Positions 37,349 to 47,523 of a stretch of DNA of 64,000 nt are shown here, piece after piece (positions within the stretch are counted from its first letter, which is position 1; the number at the start of each line of letters is the position of its first letter). The stretch lies in assembly GCF_009684715.1 (NCBI RefSeq), contig NZ_CP016604.1, forward strand, positions 1,317,262-1,381,261, written 5' to 3'. Below the pieces are notes generated by a model, which saw only the letters and a program-made list of their open reading frames with translations, did not search any database and had not been told where the DNA came from. This DNA is from Otariodibacter oris (lineage in GTDB: Bacteria; Pseudomonadota; Gammaproteobacteria; Enterobacterales; Pasteurellaceae). The position numbers and the translations under genes were made by a program.

Positions 37349-38032
37349 TTATGCGTTTTCTGTTTCAAAACGTTCAAATCGCAATACTTTTTTCTCTACC
37401 CGACGTAATACCAAAGTCATCACACCTGTAATAAGTAGATAAATGACACCCGCCATCCCATAGATAGAAAGCGCATCATATTCTGTACCATATAATCTGC
37501 GAGCATAGCCCATAATATCCATAATGGTAATGGTTGAAGCAAGCGAAGTACCCTTAAAGACTAAAATAATCTCGTTACTATAAGAAGGTAATGCACGTTT
37601 TAATGCGTAAGGAATCAAAATTTTCAATGTTTGTAAACGATTCAACCCTAAAGCTGCACAAGTTTCCCATTGCCCTTTGGGAATTGCCTTTACTGCACCG
37701 TGAAATAGTTGAGTCGTATAAGCTGCACTATTTAATGCTAAAGCTAACATTGCACAGAACCATGCGTTAGATAATACTAACCATAGTGGACTATCGACAA
37801 TCCATTGAAATTGTCCCGGACCGGCATAAATCAGAAAGAATTGTACGAGTAATGGTGTACCCGTAAATACTGTTAAGAACAGATTAATGACGGCTTTTAT
37901 ACCTTTATTTTCCATCGATAATAGGAAAGTAAGAACTATCGCTAGGAAAAAGGCAACACATAACGAAACGACAGTAAGCAATAAGCTAGTCGGAATCCCT
38001 TGTGCTATTGCCATAAAATAATCGTATAACAT
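37349..38032 (-). CDS. artM: Arginine ABC transporter permease ArtM
   Basis: A 227-residue inner-membrane permease of the polar amino-acid family (HisMQ type). About five membrane segments are visible. The cytoplasmic EAA loop that contacts the ATPase reads QWETCAALGLNRLQTLKILIPY. With ArtQ it forms the channel for arginine. Its ATG shares a base with the artQ stop (TAATG), so the two are translationally coupled. Last gene of artPIQM. Confidence 0.92.
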   Translation of the reverse strand: MLYDYFMAIAQGIPTSLLLTVVSLCVAFFLAIVLTFLLSMENKGIKAVINLFLTVFTGTPLLVQFFLIYAGPGQFQWIVDSPLWLVLSNAWFCAMLALALNSAAYTTQLFHGAVKAIPKGQWETCAALGLNRLQTLKILIPYALKRALPSYSNEIILVFKGTSLASTITIMDIMGYARRLYGTEYDALSIYGMAGVIYLLITGVMTLVLRRVEKKVLRFERFETENA

Positions 38033-38703
38033 TATTCAACTCCTCTCTCAAAGCGAGTAAAGCGTAATTCTAATCTACGAATAATCACTTGGCTGACTAA
38101 GGTGATCACTAAATAAATCAATGCAGCGAAGCCATACCACGTAAATGGTTCATGAGTTGAAGTATTAACAAGTTCTGTTTGACGCATTAAATCACTCACG
38201 CCAATCAATGAAACTAGAGCGGTATCTTTTAACAACACGAGCCATTGGTTACTTAATCCAGGTAAAGCATGTCGCCAAACTTGTGGCATGATGATATTCA
38301 CAAAAGTGTAAGCTCGACTTAATCCAAGTGCTGCACCCGATTCCCATTGTCCAATAGGAATAGCTTGAATCGCTCCCCTTAACGTTTGTGAAGCATAAGC
38401 TGCAAAAATAAGAGAAAGTGCAACTACACCACTACTAAAAGGACTAAATTCAATATATTCACCGACAATAAGCTCTAGTACTTCTGGGGCGCCAAAATAA
38501 ATTAAGAAAACCACCAAAATTTCTGGTAAACCACGCAAGAGTGCAATAAAAACGCTTGCAGGCTTATTGATCACAGCCCATTTATTCGTTTCTAATGAAA
38601 CAAAAACAATAGACAAGATAAGTCCTAAGATTAAGGAACAAACCGCCAACCCTAAGGTCATTAGGGCTGCGGTTGAAATTAAGGGAAGATAATCCAAAAA
38701 CAT
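38032..38703 (-). CDS. artQ: Arginine ABC transporter permease ArtQ
   Basis: A 223-residue partner permease of ArtM with the same fold: about five membrane segments and an EAA loop [40 protein letters not shown] is the conserved segment seen in HisQ/ArtQ proteins. The gene starts 3 bp after the artI stop. Distinguishing ArtQ from ArtM rests on order, which matches the Haemophilus artPIQM operon. Confidence 0.92.
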   Translation of the reverse strand: MFLDYLPLISTAALMTLGLAVCSLILGLILSIVFVSLETNKWAVINKPASVFIALLRGLPEILVVFLIYFGAPEVLELIVGEYIEFSPFSSGVVALSLIFAAYASQTLRGAIQAIPIGQWESGAALGLSRAYTFVNIIMPQVWRHALPGLSNQWLVLLKDTALVSLIGVSDLMRQTELVNTSTHEPFTWYGFAALIYLVITLVSQVIIRRLELRFTRFERGVE

Positions 38704-38706
38704 AGA

Positions 38707-39432
38707 TTAGTTACTCATCCATTTATCATAAATTTTTTGATATTCACCATTTTCTTTAATTGCAGCGAGACCTTTATTTAATTCAGCAACAAGCTCGGTA
38801 TTTGATTTTTTCACCGCAATGCCTAAACCGTTATTGAAATAACGTTTATCTGTTACTTTTTCGCCCACAAAGCCCACTTCTGGATTTTTAGTGAACATAT
38901 CTTTTAACACGTCAGTATCACCAAAAATCAGATCAATACGACCATTTTTAAGATCTAAGATTGCATCTTGTAAGCTATTGTAAGAGCTAGATGCATATTG
39001 AGTTGCCTCAGCATTCACATACTGTTGATAAGTCGTTCCATTTTGAACCCCAACCTTTTTCGCACTTGCTAAATCGATACCTTTATCTTTTACTGCAATG
39101 AAACTTGCTGAACTATCATAATATGAATCGGTAAATGCAACCTGTTTTGCACGTGCTTCTGTGATATCAATCGCAGAAATTGCGGCATCAAAACCACCTC
39201 TTCCTTTAATTAGGCTAGGAATTAACGCATCAAAGGCTTGAGCTTTAAAGCTACAATTTGCACCGATTTCATTACAAATTGCATTAGCAATATCAACGTC
39301 AAATCCCTCGATTTCACCTGTTTGAGTGGTTGATTCAAATGGAGGATAGCTTGGTTCCATTGCAAAAGTAATATCTTGAGCGTTCGCAAACGCAGCCGTA
39401 GTTAAAATAGTTGCTAGTAGTAATTTTTTCAT
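38707..39432 (-). CDS. artI: Arginine-binding periplasmic protein
   Basis: Solute-binding protein of 241 residues. The start is the ATG at 39432 with GAGG upstream; the open frame extends into artP but has no ribosome site. The signal peptide [18 protein letters not shown] is followed by [20 protein letters not shown] and [18 protein letters not shown], the family-3 binding-protein signature. [20 protein letters not shown] and the C-terminal [11 protein letters not shown] also fit. It captures arginine in the periplasm and delivers it to ArtQM. Confidence 0.93.
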   Translation of the reverse strand: MKKLLLATILTTAAFANAQDITFAMEPSYPPFESTTQTGEIEGFDVDIANAICNEIGANCSFKAQAFDALIPSLIKGRGGFDAAISAIDITEARAKQVAFTDSYYDSSASFIAVKDKGIDLASAKKVGVQNGTTYQQYVNAEATQYASSSYNSLQDAILDLKNGRIDLIFGDTDVLKDMFTKNPEVGFVGEKVTDKRYFNNGLGIAVKKSNTELVAELNKGLAAIKENGEYQKIYDKWMSN

Positions 39433-39460
39433 TGTGTTTACCTCGTTAGTCTTATTAAAA

Positions 39461-40195
39461 TTATTCAGAATGTGAAAGATAATTCGCAAAGTGTGTTGTC
39501 TTTGGTTGCTCAAAACAACTTGCATCACCTTGTTCTACAATATGTCCTTTTTCCATATAGACGACTTTAGTCGCCACTTTACGTGCTACAGAAACCTCAT
39601 GGGTAACAATGACTTGAGTAATTCCTGTTTCTTGTAATTCCTTGATAATATCGACAACCTGTGCCGTAATTTCAGGATCAAGAGCGGCTGTTGGTTCATC
39701 AAATAGCAATACCTGTGGTTGCATCATCAAGGCTCTTGCAATCGCCACACGTTGCTGTTGTCCACCAGAAAGATGAAGTGGAAAACGCTCTGATAACTCA
39801 GAAAGTTGCAATCTTTCTAACAACCCTTTTGCTCTTTCGATCGCTTGTTCTTTTGTTAAGCCCAATACTTTCATCGGTGCTTCGATTAAATTCTGCATCA
39901 CACTTAAATGTGGCCATAAATGGTATTGCTGAAATACCATTCCGACTTCTTTACGCAATATCCCAACTTGTTTTGAATCGGTTTTAGCGGTGAGATCAAA
40001 CTTATGATTTGCAATTTCTAATATGCCTGATTGTGGTACTTCCATTAAATTGAGCGTACGAATCAATGTACTCTTACCCGCACCACTTGGTCCAAGAAGA
40101 ACAACCGTATCACCTGTATCAATGGTTAAATTGATATCAAATAATGCTTGATTTGAACCATAGTAAAAATTGACATTGCTAATGTGAATAGCCAT
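39461..40195 (-). CDS. artP: Arginine ABC transporter ATP-binding protein
   Basis: A 244-residue ABC ATPase. [20 protein letters not shown] is the P-loop, [20 protein letters not shown] the signature, [13 protein letters not shown]alker B and [12 protein letters not shown] the H-loop. It powers ArtQM and is the first gene of artPIQM, 28 bp upstream of artI. Upstream lies a pair of ArgR-box-like palindromes, so arginine with ArgR probably lowers its expression. Confidence 0.95.
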   Translation of the reverse strand: MAIHISNVNFYYGSNQALFDINLTIDTGDTVVLLGPSGAGKSTLIRTLNLMEVPQSGILEIANHKFDLTAKTDSKQVGILRKEVGMVFQQYHLWPHLSVMQNLIEAPMKVLGLTKEQAIERAKGLLERLQLSELSERFPLHLSGGQQQRVAIARALMMQPQVLLFDEPTAALDPEITAQVVDIIKELQETGITQVIVTHEVSVARKVATKVVYMEKGHIVEQGDASCFEQPKTTHFANYLSHSE

Positions 40196-40227
40196 TTTTA
40201 TGAGATCCTATTTACCTTTAAAATTAA

Positions 40228-40266
40228 ACTGAATAGATATTATGATTTAATGCATAATTATGCAAG
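40228..40266 (-). promoter_or_regulatory. Tandem ArgR (ARG) boxes upstream of artP
   Basis: Two 18-bp boxes with cores TGAATAGATATTAT (40230-40243) and TGCATAATTATGCA (40251-40264), each differing from TGAATNNNNATTCA at two fixed positions. The centre-to-centre spacing is 21 bp, that is 18-bp boxes with a 3-bp gap, the spacing normally seen for paired ARG boxes. They lie 33-71 bp before the artP start. Confidence 0.68.
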
Positions 40267-40386
40267 TTATTTTTTGAAAAATTTTCGCCTTTTTTATTAT
40301 TGATTGAATTTATATCTGCTATAACCCCAAACAATAACCAATTAAAGCTTTAACAAATGCAGTTTGCATATTAAAATGCATAAACT

Positions 40387-42099
40387 ATGACTAAAAATAC
40401 ATTTTCTATGATATTTGCTCGATTTTTCACTTTATTGATTTCATTGTTGGTAGCATTACCTGCAATGGCTGGGCTATTTGATAAAAAGCCTGAATTTTTA
40501 AGAAGTGAAGATGCTTTTCGATTTTCCTATGAGCAAATGTCGGACAAAGTTGATCTCAATTGGCAAATCGCTGATGGCTATTATCTCTACAAAAAAGAAA
40601 TTCAAATTAAAAGTGAAAATAACACGTTAGGTAAGCCTGTTTTCCCACCAAGTGAATCTCACGAAGATGAATTTTTTGGGATAACGGAAATCTTCCGCAA
40701 TCAATTAAAAGTTGAAGTCCCTGTCCAAAATCAATCATCAAACTCAACTATTGAAGTACGTTATCAAGGTTGTACAACTGGATTCTGCTATCCACCACAA
40801 ACGGTGAATGTCAAATTATCACCACAAGCGGTCAGTTTCTTGCCAGATTCTGCAACATTACAAGCAGAACAAAATGTCTTAGCCAATAATTTAGCAACAA
40901 GCCAACTCTCTATTTTCTGGTTTTTCATATTGGGCATTGGTTTAGCCTTTACCCCTTGCGTATTACCAATGCTCCCATTGTTATCCGCCATTGTGATTGG
41001 TAATAAAAATAGACCGAATATGGTCAGAGCATTTTTGCTTAGTTTAACCTATGTGCAAGGTATGGCATTAACTTACACATTACTAGGTTTGATCGTCGCG
41101 GCAATTGGCTTACCATTCCAAGTGGCACTACAAAGCCCTCCAGTACTGATTGGCTTATCTGTCCTATTTATCATCCTAGCTAGTTCTATGTTTGGTTTAT
41201 TCACCATTCAACTTCCGCATAGTTGGCAACAAAAATTAAATGAAATTAGCCAAAAACAACAAGGAGGTGCTTATCCTAGCGTATTTGTAATGGGGATGAT
41301 TGCAGGATTAGTCGCTTCGCCTTGTACATCTGCACCACTCTCAGGGGCATTACTTTATGTAGCTCAAAGTGGCGATATTCTCACAGGTGGATTAGCTCTC
41401 TATTTACTAGCTTTGGGAATGGGACTTCCGCTTGTTTTAGTCACGTTATTTGGCAATCAAATTTTACCAAAATCAGGCGATTGGTTACTTAAAGTAAAAA
41501 CGATATTTGGTTTTGTGATGCTAGCCCTACCCGTATTCCTACTTTCTCGCTTACTACCAAGCTACGTTGAGCCTCTAATGTGGTCTGCTCTCTCTGTCGC
41601 ATTTTTAATTTGGTTAATCGATCAATTTGCAACGATTAAAATCTGGCAAAAATTAGTGCGAGTCGCTTTAATCTTGGGAATGGTTGTTGTGGCAAAACCT
41701 TGGGCAGATTTAGTTTGGAATCAATCTCCAGTTGTTGAAACAACAGAAAGCCAATTTACCCAAGTCAGTTCTTTAGCAGAATTACAACAAAAAATTGCCG
41801 AAAATCCGAATAAGAAAGTCATGTTTGATCTCTATGCCGATTGGTGTGTGGCTTGTAAAGAGTTTGAAAAATACACCTTCAGCGATCCACAAGTTAAATC
41901 TCAATTAGACAATATGCTGCTTTTACGTGTAGACATGACTAAAAATTCAGAAAAAAATGATGAGTTAATGGAACATTTTAATGTGCTAGGGCTTCCAACC
42001 ATTCTGTTTTTTGATGAAAAAGGTAATGAACTCGGTAACTCACGTATAACTGGAGAGATGAAAGCTCCAGAATTTTCTAAGTGGTTGAATCAGCTTTAA
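40387..42099 (+). CDS. dsbD: Thiol:disulfide interchange protein DsbD
   Basis: A 570-residue inner-membrane protein that carries electrons from cytoplasmic thioredoxin to the periplasm. A signal peptide ending in AMA is followed by the alpha domain with CTTGFCYPPQ, eight membrane segments with the redox cysteines in FTPCVLPMLPLL and SPCTSAPLSGALL, and a C-terminal thioredoxin-like gamma domain with YADWCVACKEFEKYTF. All six functional cysteines are visible. It ends 14 bp from the convergent priA. Confidence 0.96.
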   Translation: MTKNTFSMIFARFFTLLISLLVALPAMAGLFDKKPEFLRSEDAFRFSYEQMSDKVDLNWQIADGYYLYKKEIQIKSENNTLGKPVFPPSESHEDEFFGITEIFRNQLKVEVPVQNQSSNSTIEVRYQGCTTGFCYPPQTVNVKLSPQAVSFLPDSATLQAEQNVLANNLATSQLSIFWFFILGIGLAFTPCVLPMLPLLSAIVIGNKNRPNMVRAFLLSLTYVQGMALTYTLLGLIVAAIGLPFQVALQSPPVLIGLSVLFIILASSMFGLFTIQLPHSWQQKLNEISQKQQGGAYPSVFVMGMIAGLVASPCTSAPLSGALLYVAQSGDILTGGLALYLLALGMGLPLVLVTLFGNQILPKSGDWLLKVKTIFGFVMLALPVFLLSRLLPSYVEPLMWSALSVAFLIWLIDQFATIKIWQKLVRVALILGMVVVAKPWADLVWNQSPVVETTESQFTQVSSLAELQQKIAENPNKKVMFDLYADWCVACKEFEKYTFSDPQVKSQLDNMLLLRVDMTKNSEKNDELMEHFNVLGLPTILFFDEKGNELGNSRITGEMKAPEFSKWLNQL

Positions 42100-42113
42100 A
42101 ACCGATTCATCTT

Positions 42114-44324
42114 CTAACCTATTTCTATCGGATCAATATCCACAGTAAGTCGAATATCACTACGTTGGAATTGATCCCTTACTCTATCAAAATAAGTCAA
42201 TAAATTTTGTAAGGCACTACGGTTAGGGTGTTGGACTAGCAACTGCCAGCGATAATACCCAGCTTTTTTTGCCATAGCCGAACTCATTGGTCCGACTAAT
42301 TGGAAGTTTTGCCATTGATATTGAGTAATCGCACTATCTAAACAAGCGGTCAGTTGTTGGACATATTCTTCCACTTTTTGATTATCTTTACCTGTCGCTC
42401 GAAAAAGCACTTGAGAAGAATAAGGCGGTAAGCCAATGAGTTTTCGCATTTCTAGTGCTTGTTGTGCGAATTTTGCATAACCTTCATTCAGTAAACTTTT
42501 GAGTAATTCATTTTCTGGATAATGGGTTTGTAACACGACAACGCCCTGCTTTTCCGCACGTCCTGCTCGTCCTGCCACTTGAATATAAAGCTGTGCAAGT
42601 CGTTCTTCTGCCCTAAAATCCGTAGAGAATAAACTGCTATCCACATTCACAATCGCAACCAGTGTTACATTTGGGAAATGATGCCCTTTGGCTAACATTT
42701 GCGTACCAATGAGAATTTGGCTTTTGCCTGCTTGAATTTCACTTAAATGCTGTTCTAACGCCCCTTTTTTAGCGGTGCTATCACTATCTATTCGGCTAAT
42801 TTTATAGGTTGGAAATTGTTCCGCTAAGACTTGTTCCAGCTGTTCTGTCCCCGTTCCCGTCGTAATTAAATTGGTTGAGCCACAATGCTCACATTGACGA
42901 GGAATAATATGTTGGGATCCACAATGATGGCAACGTAACACTCGATTTTTTTGATGATAGGTATAAGGTTTATCACAGGCTTCACATTGACACATCCAAC
43001 CGCATTCGTGACACAATAATACGGGAGCAAAGCCACGGCGATTGAGGAAAAGCATCACTTGATTGCCTTTTTCTAAATGGGCTTTCATCATAGTCATCAA
43101 GCCTTCAGAAATTCCAGAATGAATCCGTTCTTTTTTAAGGTCAATCAGTCGTTGCTTAGAAAATACCGCATTGCCTGCTCGATTATCGAGTTTTAATTCA
43201 ACAAACTTACCGCTTTGTACATTATGTAGGCTTTCTAGGCTAGGTGTTGCGGAGCCTAAAATAATCGGAATATCATTATTCTTCGCCCTCAGTATCGCTA
43301 AATCTCTAGCGTGATACCGCCAACCGTCTTGCTGTTTAAATGAGGAGTCGTGTTCTTCATCAATAATGATTAAGCCTAATTGATGAAATTGGGTAAAAAG
43401 GGCGGAACGCGTACCAATCACTATCGCACTTTCACCTTGCTTGGCTCTTATCCAAGCATTTAAGCGTTGGGTGTCGTTTAAGTTTGAATGAAGCACATCC
43501 ATTTCTACATTAAATCGGGCTTGAAAACGTTGAATGGCTTGAGGAGTTAGCCCAATTTCAGGCACAAGCACTAACACTTGTTTGCCCTGTTTTAAGACTT
43601 CTTCAATTACCTGCAAATAGACTTCGGTTTTACCCGATCCCGTTACCCCATTCAGTAAAAAAGTAGCAAAGCCTTGCTGATATACTAATCGGCTTGTGAC
43701 TAAACTTTGTTGTTTATTGAGGGTTAATCGGTTGTTTTGATTACAAATCGGCAGATCAGCTAATTTTTCTCGCCAAGATTTAGCTTGGTCTGGCACTTGC
43801 ACTGGCTCAATATAACCCTTTTCAAGTAAACATTTCCAAGCAGATGGGGAACAAGCGGTCGGTTTCTCAAATAATTTTGCAAAATGCGTTAATTCTGTTA
43901 ATAACTCTTTTTGTTTTTTAGCTCGGTTTAAACGCTGATCAATTAAGGCTTTTTTACCTAGTTCAGTTATCGTGAAATAAGTCACATCGCCTCTTTCAGC
44001 GGGAGAGCCTTGACGAAGTTTAATCGGTAAAGCTGTCTGCAACACTTCGCCTAAAGGAGCGTGATAATACTTAGCCGCCCAAGCTAATAATTGCCAACTA
44101 TCCTCATCAAAAATAGAGTCGCTATCAAGCACTTCATCTATTGGCTTTAGTTTTTCTAAAGGAATATCACTGGATTCAGGAAATTCAACGACAATGCCTA
44201 TTTTATGTTGTCGCCCAAAAGGAACAGAAACCCTCGCCCCAACCACTGCTTTCATGGTTTCTGGCAAGAGATAATCAAAATAACGAAAAAGAGGAACAGG
44301 CAACGCAATGCGAATAACAGTCAT
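42114..44324 (-). CDS. priA: Primosomal protein N' (replication restart helicase PriA)
   Basis: 3'-to-5' helicase that restarts stalled replication forks. The ATG at 44324 gives 736 residues beginning MTVIRIALPVPLFRYFDYLL, the conserved PriA N-terminus; the open frame to 44354 overlaps the upstream gene. LNGVTGSGKTEVYL is the P-loop and IIDEEHDSS the DEEH box. A zinc-binding insert of four CxxC pairs lies between CHECGWMCQC and CEHCGSTN. The start codon lies five bases beyond the EamA stop, so the genes overlap slightly in their signals. Confidence 0.95.
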   Translation of the reverse strand: MTVIRIALPVPLFRYFDYLLPETMKAVVGARVSVPFGRQHKIGIVVEFPESSDIPLEKLKPIDEVLDSDSIFDEDSWQLLAWAAKYYHAPLGEVLQTALPIKLRQGSPAERGDVTYFTITELGKKALIDQRLNRAKKQKELLTELTHFAKLFEKPTACSPSAWKCLLEKGYIEPVQVPDQAKSWREKLADLPICNQNNRLTLNKQQSLVTSRLVYQQGFATFLLNGVTGSGKTEVYLQVIEEVLKQGKQVLVLVPEIGLTPQAIQRFQARFNVEMDVLHSNLNDTQRLNAWIRAKQGESAIVIGTRSALFTQFHQLGLIIIDEEHDSSFKQQDGWRYHARDLAILRAKNNDIPIILGSATPSLESLHNVQSGKFVELKLDNRAGNAVFSKQRLIDLKKERIHSGISEGLMTMMKAHLEKGNQVMLFLNRRGFAPVLLCHECGWMCQCEACDKPYTYHQKNRVLRCHHCGSQHIIPRQCEHCGSTNLITTGTGTEQLEQVLAEQFPTYKISRIDSDSTAKKGALEQHLSEIQAGKSQILIGTQMLAKGHHFPNVTLVAIVNVDSSLFSTDFRAEERLAQLYIQVAGRAGRAEKQGVVVLQTHYPENELLKSLLNEGYAKFAQQALEMRKLIGLPPYSSQVLFRATGKDNQKVEEYVQQLTACLDSAITQYQWQNFQLVGPMSSAMAKKAGYYRWQLLVQHPNRSALQNLLTYFDRVRDQFQRSDIRLTVDIDPIEIG

Positions 44325-44328
44325 AGTC

Positions 44329-45192
44329 TTATGCTTTTTTCCTAAAGCTATCAAGGGTTAAGAGCAAAATAGCAACGCTTAAACAAGCCATTAAAATATA
44401 AGATTGCGAATCTAATACCTCACCAATCGCAAAGGAGATAATCAGCATGACTAATGGCTCAACATAGCCCATCAATCCTAGTACATTGACGGGTAAAATA
44501 TTACTTGAGGCAACAAAGCAAATAAAGCCAAAGCCATTCACAACACCAAATAAAATAAGATAGTAGTATAAATATTCATTTTGACTGATGATCATCGGCA
44601 TATCTAATTGCAACACGTAGTACAACGCCCAAGGTAAACAAATAATTAATTCGACCACAAAGGTGGCTAATGTATTGATATTGAAATAACGACGAATCAC
44701 AATATAGCTAGAATAACCAAACGCTACCAAAAAGGTCGCCCAAGAGATTTCACTATTTAGGAAAATACTAGCCCCGACACCGACACAAGCAAAAGCTAAA
44801 GCAAGCCATTTGAATGGCGAAAAATACTCCTTAAATACGATCTTACCCATTGCTGCCGTAACAATAGGCAATAATAAATAGCCAATAGAAACTTGTATTG
44901 CTTGTCCGTTATTGGGTGCCCACAAAAAGAGCCATAATTGAGCACCTAAATTACATGCTAATAAAACTACAAAGCCTATCAACCAAGGCTTTTCTTTGAT
45001 TCTTCTTGCTAAATCTTTAAAGGCTGCTTGCTGATTAAATAAAAAAATGGCTAAGAGCAACATGGGAATTAAGACTAAAATTCGAAAGCCAAACATCCCC
45101 ATATCAGGTAAAGGTTGAAGCAAAATGGCAAAATAAAATCCCATACCAAATAAGACATTTGCGCCTAATGACAATAAAACTCCTTTTAGCAT
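44329..45192 (-). CDS. EamA/RarD-like transporter, copy 1
   Basis: A 287-residue integral membrane protein with about ten predicted segments in two EamA-type halves. RarD-like features are LGANVLFGMGFYFAILLQPL, GFRILVLIPML and LFLWAPNNGQAIQVSIGYLL. Substrates of RarD-type members are mostly unknown; drug or metabolite export is usual. It starts on the base before the stop of a tandem paralogue and runs into priA, so the two transporter genes form one unit. Confidence 0.85.
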   Translation of the reverse strand: MLKGVLLSLGANVLFGMGFYFAILLQPLPDMGMFGFRILVLIPMLLLAIFLFNQQAAFKDLARRIKEKPWLIGFVVLLACNLGAQLWLFLWAPNNGQAIQVSIGYLLLPIVTAAMGKIVFKEYFSPFKWLALAFACVGVGASIFLNSEISWATFLVAFGYSSYIVIRRYFNINTLATFVVELIICLPWALYYVLQLDMPMIISQNEYLYYYLILFGVVNGFGFICFVASSNILPVNVLGLMGYVEPLVMLIISFAIGEVLDSQSYILMACLSVAILLLTLDSFRKKA

Positions 45193-46080
45193 CTATTCCA
45201 CCTTTATTCGTTGTTTTCTACGTAACAATAATACACCATCTAATCCTAAGAAAAAGATAGCAATTGCAAGACAAATCATCAGCATATAAGCACTAGGTTG
45301 CAATGTTTCGCCAATAATAAATGAAACCAGTAATAAGCCCAATGGCTCTACATAGCCCAATAATCCGAGTAAATTAAATGGCACTAAAGCACTCGCCATT
45401 GTATAAGCTAGCAATGCGGTTCCACTGATTAATCCTAATAAAAATAGGTAAATATAAATATTATCATTGTTAGATTTCACCGCGACTAAATCAACTTGGC
45501 TGATGAAATAAATAGCGACTACACACAATAAAGTTACTTCTAGCACAAAACTGTGAATATGGCTGATATCAAATCGTTTTCGTAACATAAAGTAAGCAGG
45601 ATACCCCACCATAACCAAACTACTAACCCAAGATAATTTTCCCGACAAGAATATATTGCTGAGTACGCCTACTAAGGCAAAACCAATGGCTAACCATTTG
45701 TTTAAGGAAAGATATTCCTTATAGATAAATTTACCTACTGCAACCATAATAATCGGCATCAACAAATAACCAATGGAAACATCTATCGCTCGTCCATTAT
45801 TCGGCGCCCATAAAAAAAGCCACATTTGTACACCAACCAAACTAGCAGAAAGGAATAAAACCAAAATCAAATGCGGTTCGTTTTTTAATCTATGTAGGAA
45901 AGCGGTAAACTCTTTTTGTTGTTTAAATCCAACGATAGCCCCCCATAAAAAAGGGAGCATGACTACCATTCTAAATCCAAAGATATCTTCGCCTGTCAGT
46001 GGTTTTAAAAAAGTGGCGAGGTAATATAGTGCGCCGAATAAAACCGAGGCAAATACTGAAAAAAAGATACCTTTATACAT
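45193..46080 (-). CDS. EamA/RarD-like transporter, copy 2
   Basis: A 295-residue paralogue of the downstream gene with the same conserved blocks (FASVLFGALYYLATFLKPL, GFRMVVMLPFLWG, LFLWAPNNGRAIDVSIGYLL). The ATG at 46080 (MYKGIFFSVF) aligns with the start of copy 1; the open frame goes back to 46155 through the alaA terminator and so was not used. The two proteins could work as a heterodimer or have diverged in substrate. No substrate can be named from sequence. Confidence 0.83.
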   Translation of the reverse strand: MYKGIFFSVFASVLFGALYYLATFLKPLTGEDIFGFRMVVMLPFLWGAIVGFKQQKEFTAFLHRLKNEPHLILVLFLSASLVGVQMWLFLWAPNNGRAIDVSIGYLLMPIIMVAVGKFIYKEYLSLNKWLAIGFALVGVLSNIFLSGKLSWVSSLVMVGYPAYFMLRKRFDISHIHSFVLEVTLLCVVAIYFISQVDLVAVKSNNDNIYIYLFLLGLISGTALLAYTMASALVPFNLLGLLGYVEPLGLLLVSFIIGETLQPSAYMLMICLAIAIFFLGLDGVLLLRRKQRIKVE

Positions 46081-46125
46081 TTTAAAATCGATCTCGATAC
46101 AAAATAAGAAAATAATACAATAAAG

Positions 46126-46149
46126 AAAGGCGTATAAATATACGCCTTT
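46126..46149 (-). terminator. Terminator of alaA
   Basis: AAAGGCGTATA / TATACGCCTTT, an 11-base stem with a 2-base centre (AA). On the reverse strand CTTTCTTTATTG follows. It lies just past the alaA stop and before the EamA pair. Confidence 0.7.
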
Positions 46150-46166
46150 GCACAATACTCATTAGG

Positions 46167-47384
46167 TTAGCTTTGGCGATATTTCTTTAAGAATTTTTCT
46201 AAACGGCCTATCGCTTCTTCTAATTGATACACATAAGGCAAAGTAACCACACGGAAATGATCAGGCTTATGCCAATTAAAGCCAGAGCCTTGCACCAATA
46301 GCACTCGCTCTTGCTGTAATAAATCTAAAATAAACTGTTGATCATCTTTGATCCCATACATTTCCGTATCAATTTTAGGGAACATATACATTGCCCCTTT
46401 TGGTTTAACACAGCTAATACCCGGAATTTGAGTAAGCAATTCATAAGCTTTATTACGTTGCTCTAATAAACGACCACCCGGCAAAATCAATTCATTGATA
46501 CTTTGATATCCACCTAATGCCGTTTGAATCGCATGTTGCATTGGTGTGTTAGCACACAAACGCATTGACGCAAGCATTTCTAGCCCTTCAATAAAACCTT
46601 TCGCTTGGTGCTTAGGTCCATTTAACACCATCCAACCTTGACGGAAACCTGCTACACGATAAGTCTTAGACAAGCCATTATAAGTTACGGTTAATAAATC
46701 GGGCGCTAACGTTGCGATGTGATGATGAACCGCACCATCATAAAGGATCTTTTCATAAATCTCGTCAGCAAAAATAATTAAATTATGCTGACGTGCTAAT
46801 TCTGCAATTTCTAATAGCACTGCTCGGCTATATACCGCACCTGTTGGATTATTTGGATTGATAACCAAAATTGCTTTAGTATTTGGCGTAATCTTAGCTT
46901 TGATATCCTCAATATCAGGGAACCATTCATTTTCTTCATCACAAACGTAATGTACCGCCTTACCACCTGCTAAAGTTGCAGCTGCTGTCCATAATGGATA
47001 ATCAGGCATAGGAATTAAAATTTCATCGCCATCATTTAATAACGCCTGCATTGACATAGTAATAAGCTCAGATACTCCATTACCAATGAACACGTCATTA
47101 ACATCAATCTCAAGCAAACCTTTTAATTGATAGTATTGAACAATTGCCTTACGAGCAGAATAAAGCCCTTTAGAATCACAATACCCTTGTGCAGTCGGTA
47201 AATTTCTAATGACATCAACTAAGATTTCAGCAGGGGCATCAAATCCAAAAGGAGCAGGATTCCCTATATTCAATTTAAGAATTTTATGCCCTTCTTCCTC
47301 AAGTCTTAGTGCTTCCTTGTGTATTGGACCACGAATATCATAACGTACATTCTCCAGCTTCTCTGTTTTTGCAAAACGTTCCAT
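46167..47384 (-). CDS. alaA: Alanine-synthesising aminotransferase AlaA
   Basis: Class I aminotransferase of 405 residues, the same size as E. coli AlaA (YfbQ), which makes alanine from pyruvate and glutamate. LKLNIGNPAPFGFDAP, IGNGVSELITMSMQALLNDG and ILVINPNNPTGAVYS are fold-type I blocks, and NGLSKTYRVAGFRQGWMV contains the PLP lysine with the following Arg. AGGAAGTATAA precedes the ATG. It is divergent from menF. Confidence 0.93.
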   Translation of the reverse strand: MERFAKTEKLENVRYDIRGPIHKEALRLEEEGHKILKLNIGNPAPFGFDAPAEILVDVIRNLPTAQGYCDSKGLYSARKAIVQYYQLKGLLEIDVNDVFIGNGVSELITMSMQALLNDGDEILIPMPDYPLWTAAATLAGGKAVHYVCDEENEWFPDIEDIKAKITPNTKAILVINPNNPTGAVYSRAVLLEIAELARQHNLIIFADEIYEKILYDGAVHHHIATLAPDLLTVTYNGLSKTYRVAGFRQGWMVLNGPKHQAKGFIEGLEMLASMRLCANTPMQHAIQTALGGYQSINELILPGGRLLEQRNKAYELLTQIPGISCVKPKGAMYMFPKIDTEMYGIKDDQQFILDLLQQERVLLVQGSGFNWHKPDHFRVVTLPYVYQLEEAIGRLEKFLKKYRQS

Positions 47385-47523
47385 TTATACTTCCTAATAG
47401 ATTAATTATAATATGATGAAAAATATCCCACTCTACTCTGATTTTTTAAGAAAAAAAAGAGGAAATGAGCTAGAATAGCACTCTTTTTTATCAATTGTGT
47501 TGGATTTACCGCGAAGTTTACTT

